In this document: in pieces, positions 39,361 to 45,403 of the stretch
How positions within the stretch are numbered: position 1 is the stretch's first letter
Layout of the letters: each line of letters starts with the position of its first letter
Source: Chara braunii
Taxonomy: Eukaryota > Streptophyta > Charophyceae > Charales > Characeae
Length of the DNA stretch: 45,403 bases
Assembly (NCBI GenBank): GCA_003427395.1
Contig: BFEA01000224.1
Location: forward strand, 66,090 to 111,492
Direction of reading: 5' to 3'
The notes under the pieces: model-generated
Databases searched by the model: none
The model's input: only the letters and a program-made list of their open reading frames with translations
Told to the model about the DNA's origin: nothing
Translations under genes and position numbers: made by a program

Positions 39361-40800
39361 TATAGGAGGGTCCGCGTTCAGATAAGGCGGATGGATTCAG
39401 TCGGCGTGCCTGGAGTACACAGCCCGCTGAGTTTAGTCAACAGGGAGATGAGCTGCAAGGGGCGGATGCGATTGGGGACTCTTGACAGCGAGCTTGGTGT
39501 ACACAGCGCTCCATCATCTTGAACTGAGTTTGCATACCCCTATTGGCGGAGTTGAGTGCTAAATCTTGTGCCAAGCCTGTGGGGGAGACAGCCGACGGGC
39601 TATGGTAGGGTAACCAAAGAGGGATGTTTTCCATTTAGCATGCTTGGTGCGCTCTGGACCCTCATGATATGTCCAATCGGTCAGCTTCCATTCACACCTT
39701 TTTGGGCCCGTGAGCTCCGTGTGCGTGGTAGCGAGTTTGCTGGGAAGCGTGTCACAAGCAGTGACAGACGATAACGTCCAGAGCACCAACAGCCCATGAC
39801 GCAGGGTTAGACCGCGGTTTACTTAAGAAAGAGAAGAGGGAATACATGTGAAGAGCAATAGCGCCTTCCAACCCAGAGTTCGATCAGGTACGTTTGAATC
39901 GGACAAATTGTGAACGGGAGAAGAGAGTGAGTGCGCTGAGGCGCGGAGGAGGAACCTACTACGCTCGAAGTCGATTCCAAAATCTGCTTGATAGTGGGGG
40001 GTCATCCAGCGTCTTATGCCGAGTCGTTGCCTAAATTCCAAGTGGCTTGAGAGGAGCACGTTATTCTGTTACACTAGGATGTCTGTCGAGAGCATTCAAT
40101 AAACAAATTGTTTGCAGTCTTATCAGAATCTACTCCGTGTGTTTCAAGATGACTGAGCATCAAAACACAGAAAGTTGCTTCATCGCTGACATTTGAAAGA
40201 GCTACAATACACTGCTTCACTGGTTGATTGAAAAGGTCATTTGCTGATTTTTTTTTTTATGTTTTAAAAATATTTCAAGAGTACCCCGCTTGTCTATGCG
40301 GTCGGGTTCAGCTGGGCCAGAAAACAACCAGATGCCAGAGCTGTGGGGAAAGGCGTGATAGAGAGATCGTAAAGGGATAGAGAGAAAGTTGGGTGAGAAA
40401 GAAAAATCTAGGGGGGAAGAGACAGCGCGCGTCACCACCAGGTCGAAGTGTGGTATGACGGCAAGGTTATGGAAGAATCCCTATGAGTAGGCGCAATAGG
40501 GGAAGGCCCCTTTCGTGACAAGGTCGGGTGAAGCGATGCAATGTACTGATATAATTATTATAATTATTAATTACCTAGTGCCTGCACTTTGCCTGAGGCA
40601 GTCAGAAACTTTTTATTGGGCCATGGGATGGAATTGGGTATTCGTGTGTGTCCGAGTGCGTCACAGACAAAAAAAGAAAGTGTGAGTGGAGATGCATGGG
40701 AGTGCGAGTGAGAAAGGGGGGTGCGCTGGGAGAGAGAAAGAGAAGGCTCGGATTGACGGGAGGAGTGACCTGCGTGGAAGTGAGTGTGGGAGAAAGAACC
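39361..40800. other. Non-coding region, nothing recognised
   Basis: No gene or clear repeat. There is an AT stretch at about 40548-40575 and a purine/GT-rich stretch at 40640-40800 (GTGAGAAAG, GGGAGAGAGAAAG). Short frames on both strands have no domain. Confidence 0.4.
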
Positions 40801-40854
40801 TTTTCCTTTATTAATATATTTATTTACTCACACAACTGGCTTACAGGATTGCAC

Positions 40855-41600
40855 AAATTATTGAGCCCGGTGATTGGCTCGCCGAAACGTGTATAAACTA
40901 AGTCTGCTAATTGGCTCGCGAGCGCATCCCAAATACCTGGGCCGCAAATCGACTTACTAATACACCTGAAAATTGAGCCTGCTGGTTGGCACTCGGGTAT
41001 ATTCAAAACCGAGCCGCTACGTGACTTGCAGCCTCGTTGAAAATCAGGTAAAGTGATTTGGTTTGTGGGACAATCGATCTTGTTAATTGGCTCGCGGATA
41101 CATTTCGAACCGGGCTAGATAAAATCCCCCGAGTCATTTGCGGGAACTTCCCAATCAAGCGAGCTAATTAGTTCGGAGTCGCATCTAAAAAATTGAGCCC
41201 CCCCGATTGGCTCTCAGGTACATTAAACGAAATCAAGTTGCTAATTGGCTGGCGGGCATAATCAAGATTTAGCCTTCCGATTGGCAATCTGATGTCCCGA
41301 AAGATCTATTCTGCTAAAACTGAATCAGTTGAGCGGCTCACGGGCATGCTCAAGGCAAAACGTGTTGAATGGTTGCCTATCATCTTCAACCCTGATCATT
41401 AGTTCGCAGGTGTAATACAAAGCAGACCCTTCTAATGGAATCGCTAGTAAAATAAAAAAAAGGGGCGGAGTCTACTAATCGTTTGTTCCCCAAATCAAGG
41501 CTACGGGTTGATTAACCGGCTTGAACAGATCAAACGCCCAAGTTGGATCGCCGACGCATTTCAAATTGCCTTTTTCATTGGTGCACTGCTACACTCAAGA
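40855..41600. repeat. Degenerate tandem repeat with GATTGGCTCGCG core
   Basis: The core (A/G)ATTGGCTCGCG followed by GGTACATT-AAA and (A/C)GAGCC recurs at about 40871, 40908, 40982-40994, 41080, 41209, 41246 and 41278, at roughly 35-70 bp spacing with strong divergence. The complement holds CCAAT words. No coding signal. Confidence 0.6.
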
Positions 41601-41908
41601 CCGAGCTTGCTGATAAAGAGGTAGGGAAAGAGAAGTGGGAACTGTGTGTGTGAATATGGGAACTGCGTGAATGTGCAAGAGAACGGTAGAGGGCGGACTG
41701 CAGGCTTCTGATATGCCAATGTCGTGCATTTGAACATATCTACCACTTTGGGGTGAAGTCCTTTCCTCGAGGGACATTTCCCCCTCGATCTGGATCGTTG
41801 GGACGGCCTTTACTCTGAACTTATGTTAAAGACTACGAGTGTGCCCCTATAGCTAAGCAATCTCTGCGGTGCTCTTCCTGACAACCTGTTATTTTCGCCC
41901 AGAATAAC

Positions 41909-42376
41909 CCTGTTGTCACTGTTGGGTATAGCTTAGCGAAACTCGGATTTTGCCCTTGTAAATCGGAGATCCTATGAGCGAGGTATTAATCCGAATTGAA
42001 CGTGATCTCAGATATGCAAGCTTTGGAACTTTATTTCATTTTTATTCATTTTGAATTAACCGAGAATGCCTTTCGAGACAGGCTCTAAAGTGGGGTTGTG
42101 GCAGACAGACTAAACCCCACTCCCTGTTGCGTTGTTGAGGATCCTGTTGTCGCTGTTGGGTATAGCGTGAGTGAAACTCAGATTCTGCCCTTGTCAATCG
42201 AAGATCTTATGAGCGCGGTATTAACCCGAATTGAACGTGATCTCAAATTTGTAGGCTTAGGAATTTTATTTTATTTTTATTCATTTCGAATTAACTAAGA
42301 ATGCCTTTCGAGACAGGCTCTAAAGTGGGGTTGTGGCAGGCAGACTGAACCCCACTCCCCGTTGCGTTGTTGAGGA
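41909..42376. repeat. Two tandem copies of a 234-bp unit
   Basis: 41909-42142 and 42143-42376 are two copies with an offset of 234 bp. Shared landmarks include CCTGTTGTC, CTGTTGGGTATAGC, GAATTGAACGTGATCTCA, AATGCCTTTCGAGACAGGCT, CTAAAGTGGGGTTGTGGCAG and CCGTTGCGTTGTTGAGGA (CTGTTGCG... in the first copy). Both end at GTTGTTGAGGA. By eye they are roughly 85-90 percent identical. Confidence 0.92.
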
Positions 42377-42742
42377 CCCCTGAAGCGGGCACAACGGGTG
42401 ATAGACGTTGTTGCCTCGGGCTTCAAAAGATCAACGGGCTCCCCTCCCCGGGTTTCCTCACAACGGTGTTGAAGACAGCTTCATGTGCCTTCACTTTGTC
42501 TCCCATTTCTCTCCTTCTCTTCCTCTTCCCTCTTCAATGTTTTCTTATAAAAGAATAGATACTGCGCTTTTTCTTCCTCAGGGGCAGCGTCCATTTGCAG
42601 CTTTCATTCCTCTGCAGACCTCATGATGGAGGACGAGGGGGTCAACAAGTCTCTCAAGAGGGGTCCGCACTTTTCACAATTATGGGACGAACACTCCTCT
42701 TCCCTTTCCTCACCCCCTCAAGAGCGACACTCAAAAGCTTCT

Positions 42743-42746
<4 letters not shown>

Positions 42747-42807
<61 letters not shown>
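42747..42807. repeat. (CT)n microsatellite
   Basis: An uninterrupted CT repeat of about 60 bp. Frames that run through it (LSLS or RERE repeats) are artefacts. Confidence 0.98.
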
Positions 42808-42811
<4 letters not shown>

Positions 42812-44118
42812 TGTGATTAAGTAGAAGCGGGCACTTAAAGACCTCAATAAAAGAAACAAATTGAAAATCACACAAAAAAGAAGGTAGAACTCCTAGTCGG
42901 AGCGGCAATCCATTCGGATTGGAGAGTAGTCATAAGATAAGATAAAACAACAAAATAATCAAGGTGAGAGTCCCGATCCAGCGACCCGGACTAGCTAGAT
43001 TAAGTACGAGATCCTCTTTTGCCCAATATGGTTTTGTTTTTTGAACGTACAATAAATTGAAGCAAAGAGCAACATTCACAATACAATGGAGAATTGAGTG
43101 GTGTATGAGGTGCGAGCCAAACGACGGACTGTGCTGGCGAGTGTGCAAAACATCTCAATTGAGATCCCCTCGGAAGCGACTGCTCTATCCCAAAGGTAAA
43201 ACCCTGTTTTCCAACAAGACAAAGAAAAAACTTGGCGCCAACAGATTTGGGCCTAAGGGGCCCTTCTTGTTTGGGCCCGGTCCCACTATTCCCAATCGAT
43301 CCCAAGTAGGTCGTAGTGAAGTCCCAACCAAGAAAAGTTCCACAGGGACCTGCTTTCTGCCCCCTATCGTACTGAAAAACGAATTTCAACTTCAGAGAGA
43401 GCCTAACACCTTCAGCCGTTCAAAAATGAAAAGACAAAGCATTGTAGAAAGATATGGCGCTTCATTCAACATAGTCCATCCATCCACTCATCAGGTGAGA
43501 GCAGTTCACACACTCACATGCACAATCCAAGTCCAATCCCATCAGGACATCAATACCATGCACACAACTCATGGGCAAACCGTAGGTGCACGACACTTAC
43601 CTAGTGGTCTGAGCTTCGAGATGAAGTACAACTCACCTCCCTTTTATATGGTCCTCCTGACCCAATCAGCAACCTCTACACTAGTGTCCTTTCACCTAGG
43701 AGGGTCTACCCTGCCCCACAATACAACGTCGGATCCCCCGTCGATGTTGAAGACCAAAGTAGCGACTTGCAGTCCATAGGTGCAGATATGGTTGCCACCC
43801 TCAAGCTCGCCAACTTTAGGGGAGCCCTAAAGTCACCCAATGTCTTCCTTGAAGTCCACATTCAAGTTCTAGGTGTCTCTCATTATCGCCTCTCACAAAT
43901 TGGGTCGCAAAGCTCCTCCTTGTGTCTCGCCACCCCAATCGCACACTCTCGCAACCTGGCGGGGTCAAGTGTCGACCTTGCACTACCTTACTAGGTGGGG
44001 GCAGCTTCCCACCACGCTGCCCCACTCTCCTTCAACCAGTCCAACCGTAACCCTAAGTGGCGCCCTCAACAACTTAGGTTAGGTTAGGGTAGCAAGTCAA
44101 CTCTCGCCAGCAAGTAGA
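42808..44118. other. Region with one long but unrecognised frame
   Basis: The plus frame 43057-43779 (240 codons) begins MKQRATFTIQWRIEW. Its product shows no recognisable domain or repeated structure. A minus frame (43000-43389, 129 codons) overlaps it. If the minus-strand LTR edge at 44119-44136 is real, this stretch would be that element's leader and early internal region. I do not call a gene. Confidence 0.3.
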
Positions 44119-44136
44119 ATCCCCTTTGATACCAAT
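44119..44136 (-). other. Possible minus-strand primer-binding site and LTR edge
   Basis: On the minus strand TGGTATCAAAGGGGAT (44134 to 44119) resembles the initiator tRNA-Met primer site (TGGTATCAGAGC...) in its first eight bases. It is preceded by one base and then ...GATCATAACA, an LTR-type CA end whose inverted form TGTTATGATC is at 44136. The LTR would occupy higher coordinates. The match beyond the first eight bases is poor. Confidence 0.3.
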
Positions 44137-44240
44137 GTTATGATCGTGGCCAATTTTGAAGTACACATTCATCAGAAAGTACAATGTCGTCCAATTGCAA
44201 AAGGAAATGCATGACCTTGAGAGGAGGGGGAGGGAAAAAA

Positions 44241-44314
44241 GAAGAAGAAGAAGAAGAAGAAGAAGAAGAAGGAAAGAAGAAGAAGAAGAAGAAGAAGAAG
44301 GAAAGAAGAAGAAG
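44241..44314. repeat. (GAA)n repeat with interruptions
   Basis: GAAGAAGAA runs broken by two GGAAAGAA interruptions. This explains the long Glu/Arg and Ser/Phe repeat frames on both strands. Confidence 0.97.
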
Positions 44315-44485
44315 ATGATGTGCACCAGCATGGACCAACGATAATGCTCTTCTTCTTCGCCAATCACTCTCCTCTTCCTGATCTCCTCCTCCTCTTATTC
44401 AAACAAGAAATAACAATAATAATGTTGAATCGCTGAACCAGAATCAATGTCCGAATCCCTCCTCTAATGCAGGCACAATATGAGG

Positions 44486-44837
44486 TCCACCATAGCCATG
44501 AGTCATGACCACCCTTCCTCTTCCTCTTCGTGTAGGCCATGGCTATGGCAGACTACTAAGGGCTTTGCCCTCCTGTCCAAAGGACAACCCAAAGCAGCTA
44601 TGTTGCTGCCCTCCTGTCCAAAGGACAACACAAAGCAGCTATGTCGCTGCTCATCAAGCCGTCGTGCCTGACTCTGCCTCGAGCTTCCTTGGTGCGGCAC
44701 TACCCCAACTGGGGCCTTCCAAATGCAGCGCCTATCAAGGTGATGAAGATGGTGTCCACCATAGCCAAGTAGGTACCTTGCCATCTCCCCTTCAGTCCTC
44801 TTCTCCCTCCTCCTACCGATAGAGCTCCACCATAGCC
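44486..44837. repeat. Dispersed TCCACCATAGCC word and a 41-bp tandem pair
   Basis: TCCACCATAGCC occurs at 44486-44497, 44755-44766 and 44826-44837. Between them, 44567-44607 and 44608-44648 are two copies of a 41-bp unit (GCCCTCCTGTCCAAAGGACA then AC-CAAAGCAGCTATGT-GCT), each with an internal GTCC/GGAC palindrome. Confidence 0.85.
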
Positions 44838-45349
44838 GAGGTGGGAGCTCCCGGTCTCCTTCCTCTCAGTAGCGCTGTAGTGCCCAGCACTCCTCCAGCC
44901 AGCGCTACAAGCAGTGTGTCGCCAAACTTGCACACCGACGAATGAGGCTGACCTCTTCGCTCAGCCCGAAGATATCGCGGCCTGCTTGCCTCTTGGGCGG
45001 TGACTTCCAGGCTGCTCGGCCTCCCAAGCAACCGGTACCTCCTCCCTTTTGGAGGTAAACATCATTGCAGACTTTGATATTGCCCGTACAGGCCCTAGAC
45101 TCAGACTGGTTGGACTGGTACCTGCCTAGACCTAGCCTACAACTACTGGGCCTCTTGATAACCTACTGTTGAAGGCATCCTACCTAATAAAGCAGAAACT
45201 TCTGATCCAGCCTGTACAAATCTGAAAATATTATCAATACTAGATGACCTGTTGCAGCTTCGCTCGCAAAACAGATATGATGGGTGATGCATTTATGGTT
45301 GTGGCGTGCCTTCGAACCCCTCCCCACACGCCTTCTCCTAACCCTCTCC

Positions 45350-45352
<3 letters not shown>
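44838..45352. other. Non-coding tail of the window
   Basis: Pyrimidine-rich sequence without a recognised gene. Possible LTR or other repeat interior on the minus strand. Confidence 0.3.

Positions 45353-45403
<51 letters not shown>
45353..45403. repeat. (TC)n microsatellite at the window edge
   Basis: A pure TC repeat running to the last base, so its true length is not visible. Confidence 0.98.

Noticed and set aside
42654-42908. Frames with LSLSLS or RERERE repeats
   Set aside because: Translation of the CT microsatellite.
43057-43779. 240-codon plus-strand ORF as a gene
   Set aside because: No recognisable domain, a competing frame on the other strand and a repeat-rich setting; kept only as a described region.
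44074-44367. Ser/Phe- or Glu-rich repeat frames
   Set aside because: Translation of the GAA repeat.

Overview
This is a non-host-gene, transposon-dominated window from a nuclear plant-lineage genome. The coding signal consists of decayed Ty3/Gypsy LTR retrotransposons. One has a primer-binding site matching the 3' end of plant tRNA-Asp. The style of the Gag, RT and integrase proteins reminds me most of charophyte algae such as Chara; that organism call is inference from memory, not a search. I see no intact cellular protein-coding gene, rRNA or tRNA.

Layout. (1) 18-7983 and about 8003-16392 are two diverged copies of one very long (about 8 kb) LTR, arranged head to head. The left copy is on the minus strand, has no primer-binding site beside it and looks like a solo LTR. 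The right copy is on the plus strand and is followed by a PBS at 16395-16413. Both copies carry two kinds of hairpin arrays at corresponding places. In one class the loop is conserved while the two stem arms change together from copy to copy. The right LTR also contains U6 snRNA-like sequences, two of them in a 145-bp tandem repeat. (2) 16395-23319 is the body of element A (plus strand): leader, gag, CCHC knuckle, protease, RT, RNase H, integrase with a GPY/F-like end. It is broken by stops and frameshifts. (3) 23561-26203 is a third long reading frame, nearly intact, with a Gag-like N-terminal part, coiled coil and a C-terminal CCHC knuckle. It sits where Athila-type elements carry an extra ORF and has a good splice-acceptor sequence just upstream. 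(4) 26204-28166 holds no recognisable gene. (5) 28167-37280 is a second, less GC-rich element B (plus strand): unrecognised ORF fragments, then gag, CCHC, protease, RT with a destroyed active site, RNase H and integrase. Its integrase tail is duplicated in tandem and is followed by a 157-bp-arm palindrome (37290-37625). (6) 38068-45403 is non-coding repeat sequence: degenerate CCAAT-like repeats, a 234-bp tandem duplication, (CT)n and (GAA)n tracts, and a possible minus-strand LTR/PBS edge near 44.1 kb.

One assembly problem is certain enough to state. 7137-7174 is the 38-bp Nextera mate-pair junction adapter, flanked by a duplicated 43-bp host segment, so the local sequence there is not genomic.

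The most interesting material is the covarying hairpin array in the LTRs, the U6-derived sequences inside an LTR, the size and head-to-head arrangement of the LTRs, and the extra Gag-like ORF after integrase.
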